Below, one piece after another: positions 1 to 8,998 of a DNA stretch of 64,000 nt. The stretch is taken from contig NZ_SMSJ01000019.1 of the NCBI RefSeq assembly GCF_004355005.1, positions 29,990 through 93,989 on the forward strand, given 5' to 3'. The notes under the pieces are model-generated. The model was not told the DNA's origin, did not search any database, and was given only the letters and a program-made list of their open reading frames with translations. This stretch comes from Dankookia rubra. Its GTDB lineage: Bacteria > Pseudomonadota > Alphaproteobacteria > Acetobacterales > Acetobacteraceae. Made by a program: the position numbers and the translations under genes. The number at the start of each line of letters is the position of its first letter. Position 1 is the first letter of the stretch.

Positions 1-141
1 GGCGGCCGCTTGGTCGCGCGACATTAGCCGTGCGCGGCGCGGCGCCTCCGCGGTGCCATGCAGCGGCTTGGCCTGGCGGATGGGTTGACGCGACATCGGC
101 TTGTCTCCGACGGTGACAGGATCGCCTTCCCTTCCCATGTC

Positions 142-660
142 ATGTGCACGATGTCAGCCCAGCCGGATCCCATCCTGTTCGAGGCCATCTGCACCCCGGC
201 GCGCAGCCTGGGGCCGCGGGGCATGGCGATTCTCGCCGGCGGGGTGCTGACCGCCTCGCTGACCATCGGCGGCATCTTCACCCTTTTCGGCGCATGGCCG
301 GTGCTGGGCTTCACCGGGCTGGAATCGGCGCTGGTGCTCGGGTTGATGCTGCTGCACCGGCGCTGGGCGGCGCGCAGCATGGAGGTACTGGTGCTGACCG
401 AGGGCAACCTGACCATCTGCCGCACCGATGCGCATGGCCGACGGCAAGCGGTCGCGCTAGATCCGTATTGGACCCGGCTGAGGCTGGAGGAACGGCCCGG
501 CCGGGTCAGCCTGCTGCTTCTGCGGCAGCGGCAGCGCGACGTGGAGATCGGAAAGCTGCTTGGAGATCAGCAAAAGCGCGATCTTGCGGCAGCGCTGGAT
601 ACCGCGCTTCGGCGCTACCGCGAGCCGGTCTTCGACAACCCACAGCTTCGGGACGGGTGA
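142..660 (+). CDS. DUF2244 domain membrane protein
   Basis: A protein of about 172 residues resembling the DUF2244 family of small alphaproteobacterial inner-membrane proteins. No biochemical role is known. Two hydrophobic segments are visible (about residues 25-48 and 53-73), followed by a soluble C-terminal domain rich in Arg and Leu (motif VSLLLLRQRQRDVEIGKLL) that suits a cytoplasmic beta-rich domain. The frame is open back to a GTG-like codon near 58, but the residues before the ATG at 142 look non-coding. ATG 151 (MSAQPDP) is the other candidate start. It is convergent with the XRE regulator downstream. The family call comes from the overall pattern only. Confidence 0.7.
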   Translation: MCTMSAQPDPILFEAICTPARSLGPRGMAILAGGVLTASLTIGGIFTLFGAWPVLGFTGLESALVLGLMLLHRRWAARSMEVLVLTEGNLTICRTDAHGRRQAVALDPYWTRLRLEERPGRVSLLLLRQRQRDVEIGKLLGDQQKRDLAAALDTALRRYREPVFDNPQLRDG

Positions 661-732
661 ACAGCCCAGCGCGCCATGCGTAGGCAAGGCTGATAAGCGC
701 CACCGGGCGGTCCCGCCCTTCGGCAATCTGCT

Positions 733-1182
733 TCAATCGGTTGGTGTCAGGCTCTTGATCAACTCGAACACCCGCTTCCGGACCGAGGGATCGTTGATGC
801 GGTAATAGGCGCGGACCAGTTCCAGCGTCTCGCGCCGGTGCAGGGTCTCGTCGTCGAAACCTTCCTGCTGCTCGGCCAGTCCGTAGCTGCGGCGGGCGGC
901 GTGCTGGCTGCCGCCCAGCGCATCGGGCATGTCGTCGAAGAAGAACCCGATCGGCACGTCAAGCACGCGGGAAAGGTCGAAGAGCCGACTGGCGCCAATG
1001 CGGTTCACCCCGCGCTCGTACTTCTGGACCTGTTGAAAGGTCAGGCCGAGCGCGTCGCCGAGCTTCTCCTGGCTCATGCCGAGAAGGGTACGGCGGAGCC
1101 TGACCCGGCCACCGACATGGACGTCGATCGGGCTTGGACGGTGCTCACGCTCGGGACGTTCGACGATATCGTCGCTCGGCAT
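733..1182 (-). CDS. XRE-family HTH transcriptional regulator
   Basis: A 149-residue DNA-binding regulator. A lambda-repressor-type helix-turn-helix lies at about residues 25-80 (RVRLRRTLLGMSQEKLGDAL, then FQQVQKYERGVNRI). The C-terminal half ends in the conserved stretch RAYYRINDPSVRKRVFELIK. This is a common alphaproteobacterial single-domain regulator; its targets cannot be read from sequence. It is transcribed alone from the minus strand behind a good sigma-70-type promoter at 1264-1292. The ATG at 1182 directly precedes the conserved N-terminus. Downstream it is convergent with the DUF2244 gene. Confidence 0.85.
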   Translation of the reverse strand: MPSDDIVERPEREHRPSPIDVHVGGRVRLRRTLLGMSQEKLGDALGLTFQQVQKYERGVNRIGASRLFDLSRVLDVPIGFFFDDMPDALGGSQHAARRSYGLAEQQEGFDDETLHRRETLELVRAYYRINDPSVRKRVFELIKSLTPTD

Positions 1183-1263
1183 CTACCGTTTTTCCTGCTC
1201 GCGGGCCGCGTCCGAAACAGCGGGTCGCACAACGCACCCGCGTCGGCCACCGTCTGCCCACCC

Positions 1264-1292
1264 GTCATACGGGAGGATTAAGAAGGCGTCAA
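1264..1292 (-). promoter_or_regulatory. Sigma-70-type promoter of the XRE gene
   Basis: On the minus strand, TTGACG (1287-1292) and TATGAC (1264-1269) are separated by exactly 17 nt. That is close to the TTGACA-N17-TATAAT consensus. It sits in an AT-richer stretch of otherwise GC-rich DNA, about 80 nt upstream of the XRE start, implying a 5' leader of roughly 75 nt. Read by eye; no start-site data. Confidence 0.6.
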
Positions 1293-1336
1293 TACTCAAG
1301 AGATTTCTCAAAAACGATCTTTGTGTCGCTTTCGCT

Positions 1337-2896
1337 TTATCGATGGGGTGATAACACACGCCTGCGTATCAAACGCCATTTCACAAGTCCCGGCAGCATG
1401 CAAAGCAGCGCGGCAAAGCCCGGCAGCACCAAGCCGGACCGAGCGAAGAGCGGTGCCGCGACCGCGCCCGGTAGGGGAAGCGTCAGCGTTCCGGTGGCGC
1501 CGATCGGCAGGAAAGCCAAGCGCCGGCCACGCGCATCAAAGACAGCGGAGATGCCGGTCTGCGCCGCCCGCGCCAGCGGCAGGCCTTCCTCCACGGCGCG
1601 CAGCCGCGCCGCCGCCAAGTGCTGCCAGGGGCCAGAGGTCTCACCGAACCAAGCATCATTGGTGATGTTCACCAGCCATTCCGGGCGCGGCTTCGGTGTC
1701 ACGGCAGCGGGAAAGATGACCTCGTAGCAGATCAGCGCGCCGAAGGGCGGCATGCCGGGCGGTGCCAGCGGCACCGGCCCGGGACCGGCCGAGAAGTCCA
1801 TCCCGCCCGCCGCCATGCGGATTGGGATCAGGCCGGCAAGCGGCATGTATTCGCCGAATGGCACCAGGTGCGACTTGTCGTACACCCCCTGCACCCGGCC
1901 CGCGGAGTCCAGCACCGCCAAGCTGTTCCAGACCTGCCGCAGCCGGCCATCGGGGCTCCATTCAGCGCGAACCGTGCCGCCCAGCAGCCGCGCCCCCACC
2001 GGCAGCGCCTCAGCCGCCATGCGTCGTGCCTCAGGGTCCTGGGTGAGCAGGAAAGGGCTGGCAGTCTCAGGCCATATCACAACTAATTGATCATGGGGTG
2101 CCGCGAGATGGGCTGCCTGCGCCGCCGTTTCTGTCAGGCCCAGGTAGCGCCGGAAGATCGGCATGCGCTGGTCCTGCTGCCATTTCACCTCCTGCGCCAC
2201 GTTGCCCTGCACCAGCACCAGTTGCACCGGCTGGTCCGGCGGGTCGGGCAGGGACAGGCGCCAGGCGCCAAAGCCGGCGAAGGCGGCCAGCGTCAGCGCG
2301 GCGAGCGCCCAAGGGGTGCGGCCATGCAGCAGCGGGACCCCGGCCAGCAGCATCGTCGCCAGCGAGAGGCCATGCACGCCGATTATGGCGGCGCCCTGCG
2401 CCGGCAGGGCGGCGAAGGCCCATACCGTGCCGATCAGGTTCCAGGGAAAGCCGGTGAGGACGAAGCCGCGCGCTAGCTCAGCCAGTACCCAGGCGCCGGC
2501 GAAGGCGAAGACCCGCGGCCAGCCCGCCGGCAACAGCCGCGCCACGAGCACCGGCAGCACGATGAAGGCCGCCAGCGCCACTGCCAGGACCGGTGCCGCC
2601 AGCGGCACCAGCCACCAGAAATGCTCAACATCCTTGAGGATGGCCTCGGTTACCCACCAGATGCCGGCGACGCCATGGCCCCAGCCCCAGGCAAAGGCGA
2701 TCCAGGCCGCCCGCCGCCAGTTGGGCTGTCCGCAAACCAGGGTCAGCAGGCCCGGAATGGCCAGCAGCAGCACGGGCACCGCATGCACCGGCGGCAGTGC
2801 GAGGGCGGAAAGCAGGCCGAGGCCGAGGGCGGCGAGCAGCTGACGCTGCCAGGACAGCGCCCCGAGCCGGGCGAGGAATGTATCGAACACGCGCAT
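1337..2896 (-). CDS. lnt: Apolipoprotein N-acyltransferase
   Basis: A 519-residue inner-membrane enzyme that transfers the third acyl chain to the N-terminal cysteine of apolipoproteins. The N-terminal ~200 residues are hydrophobic (several membrane helices). They are followed by a nitrilase-type periplasmic domain with the expected triad contexts: Glu in VIWPETASPF, Lys in YDKSHLVPFGEY and Cys in GALICYEVIFP. A terminal hydrophobic helix follows. Length is normal for Lnt. The ATG at 2896 lies only 3 nt after the hpnN stop codon, so the two genes are almost certainly co-transcribed, linking lipoprotein maturation with hopanoid transport. Confidence 0.95.
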   Translation of the reverse strand: MRVFDTFLARLGALSWQRQLLAALGLGLLSALALPPVHAVPVLLLAIPGLLTLVCGQPNWRRAAWIAFAWGWGHGVAGIWWVTEAILKDVEHFWWLVPLAAPVLAVALAAFIVLPVLVARLLPAGWPRVFAFAGAWVLAELARGFVLTGFPWNLIGTVWAFAALPAQGAAIIGVHGLSLATMLLAGVPLLHGRTPWALAALTLAAFAGFGAWRLSLPDPPDQPVQLVLVQGNVAQEVKWQQDQRMPIFRRYLGLTETAAQAAHLAAPHDQLVVIWPETASPFLLTQDPEARRMAAEALPVGARLLGGTVRAEWSPDGRLRQVWNSLAVLDSAGRVQGVYDKSHLVPFGEYMPLAGLIPIRMAAGGMDFSAGPGPVPLAPPGMPPFGALICYEVIFPAAVTPKPRPEWLVNITNDAWFGETSGPWQHLAAARLRAVEEGLPLARAAQTGISAVFDARGRRLAFLPIGATGTLTLPLPGAVAAPLFARSGLVLPGFAALLCMLPGLVKWRLIRRRVLSPHR

Positions 2897-2899
2897 CCT

Positions 2900-5509
2900 T
2901 TAGTCCGGCCGTCCACGACGCGCATCCGCGGCAAACAGCGGCAGCAGCGCAGGCAGGGTCAGCATTACCGCCGTCAGGGCAAACAGCAGGCTCAACATGA
3001 GCAGCAACCCCATACTGGCTGTGCCGGGATGGCCGGAAACCGCCAGCGCCCCGAAGGCCGTGCCGTTGGTCAGCGCGCTGTAGACCACCGCGCGGGTGAG
3101 CGAGGATGCGAGCAGCGACCGCTCGCCATGCTGCCAGGCGACGACGTAGTAGATCTTAAAGGCGACCCCCTGCGCGAAGAGCAAGGGCAGGGCGATGATA
3201 TTGGCCAGGTTCAGCGGCTGGCCGATGACGACGCAGGTCGCCATGGTCAGCAGTCCGGCCAGGGTCAACGGCGCCAGCGCCAATAGCGCCAGCCTGACGG
3301 ACCGCAGAGCCAGCACCAGCAGCAGCACAGTCAGACCGGTGGCGATCACTCCGGCCTGGATAAAGGCGGCTTCGATGGTTTCGGCGCTTTCCCGCACCGA
3401 GATCGCCGGGCCGGTCGCGTCCGGCACCACCGCTTGAACCGCCCGGCCGAAGCGGCCCATGGCATCGGAATGGTCCGACAGGTCACGCGGCCGAATTTCG
3501 ATGCGTGCCCGACCGTCCGGCGCGATCCAGGACCGGCGCAGGCTGTCGGGCAGGCTGTCCAGCGTCACGGGACGGGCGGCGAGGGCCTGGCGCAGCGCGT
3601 CCAGCGTCGAGGCCAGCCCGGGCAGCAACGCCGCGGCCAGATGGTCGCGCGCCGCTCCGGGCGCCGCTGCCACGCGGTCCAGCGCCGTCGCCAGCCGCGG
3701 TGCCCCCGCCCCACCCGCCACCCGCAGCGCCGCGGCGGCCTTGGCCAGCGCGGCACTGGCCTCGGCATCGGTCGGCGCCGGCGCAACCTCCGGCGGCTCC
3801 AGGGTCAGGCCGAGCAGGTCGGCAGCGTCCTGGATCAGGGCCAGCTTCGCGTCCTGCCCCGCCGGGACAAAGCTCGCCAGGGTCATGGTGCCGGCAACCT
3901 CCGGCAGCGCTTCGAGCCGCTTCGCCAGCGCCTCGGCGGCGGTCAGGTCGGCCGCCAACGCGTCGATGGTGTTCGGTGTGGTGTCGGGGCTGCGCATCAG
4001 TTCGCGGAAGGTGGCGACGGCCTCGGTCTTCGGGCTGCGCAGGTTCAGCGGGTTGGTGTCGAAGCGCAGCCAGGGGAGCAGCGCGGCGCAGCCGATGGCA
4101 AGCAGCAGCGCCGCCGCCGCCGCCGCGGCCGCATTGCGCGCGAGGAAGCGGTCGACCCTGCCAAGCGCGGCATAGCCGACCGGCTCCCGCTCGGGCCGTG
4201 GCCGGGTGAACATCAGCCAGGCCGGCAGGGCGGTCAGGCTGAGGATCACCGCCACCACCATCCCCGCCGCGGCGATCAGGCCGAGTTCCGAGACGCCGCG
4301 GTAGTCGGTCGGCAGGAAGGCGAGAAAGCCGCAGCCGAGCGCCATGGCAGCGAGTGCGATCGCTTCCCCCGCGCCATGCGCCGCCTCGACCAGCGCCGCG
4401 GGCAGGGGCTGGTCGGCCAGGCGGTAGCGCTGCTCGCGGAGCGACACGGCGAACTGGATGCCGAAATCGACCCCGAAGCCGATGAAGAGCACGGCGAATG
4501 CGATCGAGAGCGGGTTGAAGGGCCCGACCACCAGCAGGCCGAAGGCGGCGGTGATCGGCAGGCCCAGCACCAGCGTGCCGAGGATCGGGAAGATCAGTCG
4601 GCCGGAGCGCAGGCCGAGCCAGAGCAGCACGGCGACCGCCACCAGGGACAGGATGTTCTCGACGATCGCACTGCCGAAGACGGTCGAGAATTCCTCGTCC
4701 GCCATCACCAGGTCGCCGGTCAGCCGGATGTGCACCCCGTTCTCCGCCGTCAGGCCGAGCCGCGCCGCCTCGGCCCGCACCGCATCGACCGCCGCCGAGA
4801 CCGGGGCCAGTGCGCCGTAGTCCGGCACCGGCTTGACCAGGATGAAGCGGCGCAGCGCCAGCGGGTCTGGCGCCTGGCCGGTGAAGAGCCGTGCCCAGTC
4901 GAGCGGGAGGAAGCGACCATCGGCCGCGGCCTCGGCGCTGCCGGCAAGCGCCGCCAGGGCCGGGCCCAGCACCTGCGGGTCGCCCTCGCCGCGTTTCAGA
5001 CCCTCGGCTACCAGGTCCAGCGCGCGGCCGACGCCGCGCAGGCTGGGATCGGCGGCGAGGGTCCCGAGCAGGGACTGCGCCGCGATCATCCGCTCGGTGG
5101 TGGCGCGGACCTCCGCCTGGTCCAGGAAGAGCAGCGCGTTGCGGTGGAAGAAAGGGTCGGCGTCGGGGCGGGAGACGCTGCGGAACAGCGCTGGCCGGGC
5201 CTCGAGCGCCCCGGCCAGCGCGGATGCCGCTCGTTCCGCCACATCCGGCGTCGCACCGTCCAGCACCACGGCGATGAGGTCCACCCGCTGCGGGAAGGCG
5301 CGGTCCATCGCCACCTCGGTCTGCCGCCAGGGGATGTCCGGGGGAAAGAGCGCGACGACGTCAGTGTTCAGCGCGAAGCGGGTGACCACCGCCCAGCAGG
5401 ACAGCGCGGCGACCAGCAGGGTCAGGGCCAGCACCAGCGCCGGGCGGCGGATGCTCCAGCCGACCAGGCGCGCGGCCAGCCGGGCGGCGAGGGGCGTGTC
5501 AATAGCCAT
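2900..5509 (-). CDS. hpnN: Hopanoid transporter HpnN (MMPL/RND family)
   Basis: An 869-residue RND-superfamily (MMPL) membrane protein. HpnN moves hopanoids from the inner to the outer membrane. The layout is N-terminal TM helix (about 22-44), large periplasmic loop, membrane block of about five helices (270-430) with the sterol-sensing-like motif FGVDFGIQFAVSL, second TM helix near 460, second periplasmic loop and a final membrane block (720-860). Downstream lnt follows by 3 nt. Upstream, toward copD, lies repeat copy A. hpnH and ispH lie about 3-5 kb away on the other strand, supporting the hopanoid assignment over a generic MMPL exporter. Confidence 0.88.
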   Translation of the reverse strand: MAIDTPLAARLAARLVGWSIRRPALVLALTLLVAALSCWAVVTRFALNTDVVALFPPDIPWRQTEVAMDRAFPQRVDLIAVVLDGATPDVAERAASALAGALEARPALFRSVSRPDADPFFHRNALLFLDQAEVRATTERMIAAQSLLGTLAADPSLRGVGRALDLVAEGLKRGEGDPQVLGPALAALAGSAEAAADGRFLPLDWARLFTGQAPDPLALRRFILVKPVPDYGALAPVSAAVDAVRAEAARLGLTAENGVHIRLTGDLVMADEEFSTVFGSAIVENILSLVAVAVLLWLGLRSGRLIFPILGTLVLGLPITAAFGLLVVGPFNPLSIAFAVLFIGFGVDFGIQFAVSLREQRYRLADQPLPAALVEAAHGAGEAIALAAMALGCGFLAFLPTDYRGVSELGLIAAAGMVVAVILSLTALPAWLMFTRPRPEREPVGYAALGRVDRFLARNAAAAAAAALLLAIGCAALLPWLRFDTNPLNLRSPKTEAVATFRELMRSPDTTPNTIDALAADLTAAEALAKRLEALPEVAGTMTLASFVPAGQDAKLALIQDAADLLGLTLEPPEVAPAPTDAEASAALAKAAAALRVAGGAGAPRLATALDRVAAAPGAARDHLAAALLPGLASTLDALRQALAARPVTLDSLPDSLRRSWIAPDGRARIEIRPRDLSDHSDAMGRFGRAVQAVVPDATGPAISVRESAETIEAAFIQAGVIATGLTVLLLVLALRSVRLALLALAPLTLAGLLTMATCVVIGQPLNLANIIALPLLFAQGVAFKIYYVVAWQHGERSLLASSLTRAVVYSALTNGTAFGALAVSGHPGTASMGLLLMLSLLFALTAVMLTLPALLPLFAADARRGRPD

Positions 5510-5548
5510 TGGGGAATCGGCACGCTTTCAGGGGGCAGGGAAGAAGGT

Positions 5549-5695
5549 CGGGGAGGGAAGCAGGTATTCCCCCCCGAACCCCACCCTTCCCTTTTTGGAA
5601 GTCAGGCACGTGCCGCGCGGAGGGCGCCAGACTCCCCAAAATTGATGAGGGGGTTGGACGCATGCGTCCAACGGGGAGAATGCCCTCTCCCTCGG
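5549..5695 (-). repeat. Intergenic three-module repeat, copy A
   Basis: Read on the minus strand this begins about 13 nt after the copD stop codon. The 5' hairpin has stem GGGAGA/TCTCCC (5674-5679 with 5686-5691). Next come an extra 20-bp perfect palindrome, GTTGGACGCATGCGTCCAAC (5653-5672), then CCCCCTCATCAATTTTGG and an imperfect central palindrome (about 5591-5642). The 3' hairpin (5549-5577) has one mismatch in about 10 pairs. The order and linker words match copies B-G. It fills almost the whole copD-hpnN gap. Confidence 0.75.
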
Positions 5696-5703
5696 CCTTA
5701 CCT

Positions 5704-7365
5704 TCACGCCTCACGATAGAGAATCAGCAGCAGCCCGATCAGCACCAGGCAGACCGGCCAGACCCAGCGCGCGACGCGCGCCATCTCCGCCGGACCGCGC
5801 AACTCGGTGAAACGGGCGGCACCGCCGACCACCGCCAGCACCGCCAGCGGCAGGTGCGACAGCTCGACCAGCAGGGCGTCGCGCACGTTGGAGATGGCAT
5901 GGGTATGCGCCAGCAGCAGCACGCCGCCGGCCACCATGGCCGAGGGAAAGACGAAGCGCGCCCGCCCGGTGATGCGGCCGAGCCGCACCCACCACTCGAC
6001 GACGGCGAAGCCCACCACCAGCAGCCCGGCCAGCTTGTGCTGCACCACCTCCGGGTCGCGCAGGCTGTCGAGCAGGCCAATCTCGCCGAGCGGCCAGGCC
6101 TCGGGGTCCGAGCGCAGGAAGATGAAGCCGGCGAGGCCGATGAAGACCAGCGGCCAGTGCCGTGCCAGTCGCACCCGCCCGGTCGCGTCCAGCAGGGCGG
6201 CGAGGCCGACCAGCAGCACCATCACACCGGCCCAGTGGTGGTTGTACTCGGACCAGGCGATGTCCTGGGCATTGCGCGGCGGCAGCAGGCCCTCCCCGGG
6301 AGTGAAGGCCTGCGGCTTGGCCGCCTCGGCCGCCTGGCGCTGCTGCCATTCGGCATCGAGCTGCGACTGCAGGGCCGGGATGGCCAGGTCGGCATGGCTC
6401 GGGCTCTCGAAGCGCGGCCAGGCCGGGGTGAAGCGCTCGGCGATCTCGCCCCAGGTCACCCGGTCGTCGGGCAGGTCGGCGGCGGGGGGGACAGAGGTGA
6501 GGGAGGCGGCGACTGCGAGCACGGCAATGCCGAGGATGATCTCCGCCTCGACGAAGCGGCGGACCCGCAGCAGCCCGCCCTCCGACGCGCGCAGCCGGTG
6601 CAGCAGCAGCCAGTTGGACCCGCCGAGCGTCAGCAGCATGGCCAGCATCACGGCCTTGGTCGCCGACATGGCGCCATAGGCGGTGCCGTAGACCGCCTCG
6701 ACGCTGCCGATATAGCCGACCCAGTAGCCGGCGATGCCCAGCAGGATCAGCCCGACGCCGGCGGCGGCGAAGTGCGAGTAGCGCTGGCCGACCAGCCGGG
6801 CGGAGGCCGGACTGAGGCGAAGGCTGGCCAGCAGCGCCGGCAAGCCGCCGATCCAAAAGGCGGCGCCGAGCTGGTGCAGGCCGGTCGCCGCCAGCAGCAT
6901 GGCCCGCCCTTCGGTCCGCGCCACGGCATGGCTGCCGGCGGTCGCCCCCAGCAGCAGCGCCAGCCCGGCCGTCAGCAGTCCCCAGCGCCGGGCCGGACCA
7001 AGTGCGGCCGGCCCCAGGGCGAGCACCAGCAGCAGCAGGATGGCGGCCGCCGCGACCGCCGCGGCGCGGACGAAATCTGCCCCCAACAGGTCGAGGAAGG
7101 AGGAATCCAGCGTCGCCGACAGCGCCGCGAGGTCGAGCCCGGTCAGGCCCAGGGTCGCGCCGAGGGTCGCCAGCGCCGACCAGACCACGGTGGCACGCCC
7201 GATCGAGCGCAGCCGGGCAGCATCCCCAGGCGGCAGCAGGCGGCCGAGCGGAACGGCAAGCAGGGTCCAGAAGACGACGCCGCCCAGCAGGGCGGTGCGG
7301 GCCACCAGCTCTGCCGCGTGCAGCACCACGCTGGCGAAGCCATAGAGGTCGAGGAGTTGTTCCAC
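5704..7365 (-). CDS. copD: Copper resistance D domain membrane protein (CopD family)
   Basis: A 553-residue polytopic membrane protein of the CopD family, presumed to take part in copper transport or handling with periplasmic CopC. Many hydrophobic helices are visible. A CopD-like core lies in the first ~330 residues ([23 protein letters not shown]) and extra helices fill the C-terminal ~200, longer than minimal CopD (~300), so a second membrane domain appears fused. The GTG start at 7365 comes 2 nt after the copC stop, indicating a tightly coupled copC-copD pair. Direct metal specificity is inferred from the family. Confidence 0.82.
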   Translation of the reverse strand: MEQLLDLYGFASVVLHAAELVARTALLGGVVFWTLLAVPLGRLLPPGDAARLRSIGRATVVWSALATLGATLGLTGLDLAALSATLDSSFLDLLGADFVRAAAVAAAAILLLLVLALGPAALGPARRWGLLTAGLALLLGATAGSHAVARTEGRAMLLAATGLHQLGAAFWIGGLPALLASLRLSPASARLVGQRYSHFAAAGVGLILLGIAGYWVGYIGSVEAVYGTAYGAMSATKAVMLAMLLTLGGSNWLLLHRLRASEGGLLRVRRFVEAEIILGIAVLAVAASLTSVPPAADLPDDRVTWGEIAERFTPAWPRFESPSHADLAIPALQSQLDAEWQQRQAAEAAKPQAFTPGEGLLPPRNAQDIAWSEYNHHWAGVMVLLVGLAALLDATGRVRLARHWPLVFIGLAGFIFLRSDPEAWPLGEIGLLDSLRDPEVVQHKLAGLLVVGFAVVEWWVRLGRITGRARFVFPSAMVAGGVLLLAHTHAISNVRDALLVELSHLPLAVLAVVGGAARFTELRGPAEMARVARWVWPVCLVLIGLLLILYREA

Positions 7366-7367
7366 CC

Positions 7368-7703
7368 TCAGGGCGCCGTCAGGGTGAAAGGGATGTCGCC
7401 GCGGGTGATGTGGCCATCCACCGCCAGTACCTGCCAGCGCAGTCGCCAGGCGCCGGAGACCAGGGTCGCGGCGGCGACCGGCGCTTCGAGCACCGTCGGC
7501 TCACCCTCAGGCGCCGGGTCCAGGGGCACCTGCACCGCATCCGGCCCGACCAGCACCAGCCGGCTGCGGCCATGGTCGATGCGGCTGTTGAAGCGGACGG
7601 TCACCTGCCGCGGCGCGACAGCCAGGCTGGCGCCGGCGGCGGGGTCGGAGGCGACGACCACGGCATGTGCGGCGGCCTGCACCGGCCAGGCCAGGAAGGC
7701 CAA
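7368..7703 (-). CDS. copC: CopC-like periplasmic copper-binding protein
   Basis: A small CopC/YobA-type beta-sandwich protein of 111 residues as drawn. The mature N-terminus starts with the copper-ligand-type His after a signal peptide ([18 protein letters not shown]); SRLVLV and [11 protein letters not shown] are family-typical, and the last carries a second conserved His. The start is uncertain. TTG 7703 leaves a signal peptide without a charged n-region. The frame stays open upstream to a stop at 7785-7787 and encodes [12 protein letters not shown], which looks like the missing n/h-region, but has no ATG, GTG or other TTG. A rare start codon, a frameshift or a sequencing error is possible. 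Precedes copD. Confidence 0.75.
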   Translation of the reverse strand: MAFLAWPVQAAAHAVVVASDPAAGASLAVAPRQVTVRFNSRIDHGRSRLVLVGPDAVQVPLDPAPEGEPTVLEAPVAAATLVSGAWRLRWQVLAVDGHITRGDIPFTLTAP

Positions 7704-7913
7704 CAGCAGGAAGGGCAGCAGCCGGCTGCCAGTACGAACCAGGAGATGGAGCGAGGACAGGGCAATTCTCCTCGGGAAGGAGGATCATTCCTTCCCTGGT
7801 TGCAAGCGCGCCGCAACCTGCCGCAAAAATCAGATGGCGCAAGATGCGGCGGTCCCGGATGCGATGCGGTGTGGCATGACGGGGTGTGCGTCAAAAGCGG
7901 GGGACGTGGGGGA

Positions 7914-8858
7914 ATGCGAATCATACTGGCGCAGCCCAGGGGTTTCTGCGCCGGGGTCGTCCGGGCAGTGGATATTGTCGAGCGTGCGCTCGAGAAGTAT
8001 GGCCGGCCGGTCTATGTCCGGCACGAGATCGTACACAACCGCCGCGTGGTGGAATCGCTGGAAGCCAAGGGTGCCCGCTTCGTCAAGGAGCTGGACGAGG
8101 TGCCCGCCGGCGCCGTCACGGTCTTCTCGGCCCATGGTGTCTCCCGCGCGGTGGAGGAGGATGCCGCAGGCCGTCGCCTGCCGGTGCTGGACGCGACCTG
8201 CCCGCTGGTCTCCAAGGTGCACAATGAAGGCCGGCGCTACCTGTCGCTTGGGCGCACCGTGATCCTTATCGGCCACGCCGGGCACCCGGAGGTCGAGGGG
8301 ACGTTGGGCCAGATTCCCGGGGAGGTGCACCTGGTTGCCAGCGCCGAGGCAGTCGACCGCCTGCCGATCCCGCCCGACCGGCCTGTCGCCTACGTGACCC
8401 AGACCACGCTGTCGGTGGACGACACTCGTGCGACGATCGAGGCACTGCGCCGCCGCTTCAGCGACATCCAGGGGCCGGATACGCGGGATATTTGTTACGC
8501 CACGCAGAACCGCCAGTCGGCGGTCCGGGAACTGGCGGGGCAGGTGGACGTGTTGCTGGTTGTCGGCGCGGCCAACAGTTCCAATTCCAACAGGTTGCGG
8601 GAGATCGGGACGGAGCAGGGGGTGCCCTGCTACATGATTGCTGACGCGACGGCGCTGCAGCCGGACTGGCTGCGGGGGGCGGAGACGGTGGGAATCACGG
8701 CTGGGGCCTCCGCACCGGAAGCCCTGGTGCAGGAAGTGATCGCGGCCATCGCCGAGCTCCGCTTGGTCGAGGTCTCGACCATGGGCGGGGTCGTCGAGGA
8801 CGTGCAGTTCAAGCTACCGGCCGCGCTGCTGGAGCCCGAGGCGAGCGCGGCGTCGTGA
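7914..8858 (+). CDS. ispH: 4-hydroxy-3-methylbut-2-enyl diphosphate reductase
   Basis: A 314-residue last enzyme of the MEP pathway, reducing HMBPP to IPP and DMAPP with a [4Fe-4S] cluster. The three cluster cysteines are in [25 protein letters not shown] and ICYATQNRQ. Substrate-site motifs [21 protein letters not shown] and ITAGASAPE are present. The ATG at 7914 begins the canonical [12 protein letters not shown]; the frame is open far upstream but that part is antisense to copCD. It is divergent from copC and followed by hpnH, so isoprenoid supply and hopanoid elongation are adjacent. Confidence 0.97.
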   Translation: MRIILAQPRGFCAGVVRAVDIVERALEKYGRPVYVRHEIVHNRRVVESLEAKGARFVKELDEVPAGAVTVFSAHGVSRAVEEDAAGRRLPVLDATCPLVSKVHNEGRRYLSLGRTVILIGHAGHPEVEGTLGQIPGEVHLVASAEAVDRLPIPPDRPVAYVTQTTLSVDDTRATIEALRRRFSDIQGPDTRDICYATQNRQSAVRELAGQVDVLLVVGAANSSNSNRLREIGTEQGVPCYMIADATALQPDWLRGAETVGITAGASAPEALVQEVIAAIAELRLVEVSTMGGVVEDVQFKLPAALLEPEASAAS

Positions 8859-8914
8859 CCGCCCGCCGTCTGGCGCGGGTCTGATCCGCCGGGAATGGGT
8901 GTGGTTCTTGCCAG

Positions 8915-8930
8915 GGATGCTATGGCATCC
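8915..8930. repeat. Short perfect inverted repeat upstream of hpnH
   Basis: GGATGC-TATG-GCATCC is a perfect 6-bp stem with a 4-nt loop, about 70 nt upstream of the hpnH start and 57 nt after the ispH stop. It could be a weak terminator or an operator. There is no T-tract, so intrinsic termination is not supported. Confidence 0.3.
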
Positions 8931-8998
8931 GTGGGTTATCATCGCGGGCCGGCGCGTTTCCCAGCCAGGGACCCCGCCCGAGGAGGAGTGGACGGCGT

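Noticed and set aside
660-732. Hairpin GGGCGG/CCGCCC between DUF2244 and the XRE gene as an eighth repeat copy
   Set aside because: Lacks the GGTA-type loop, the linker and the 3' hairpin of copies A-G.
3434-5719. 761-codon open frame on the plus strand opposite hpnN
   Set aside because: Low-complexity Gln/Arg/Gly product, antisense to a well-supported gene; expected shadow of high-GC DNA.
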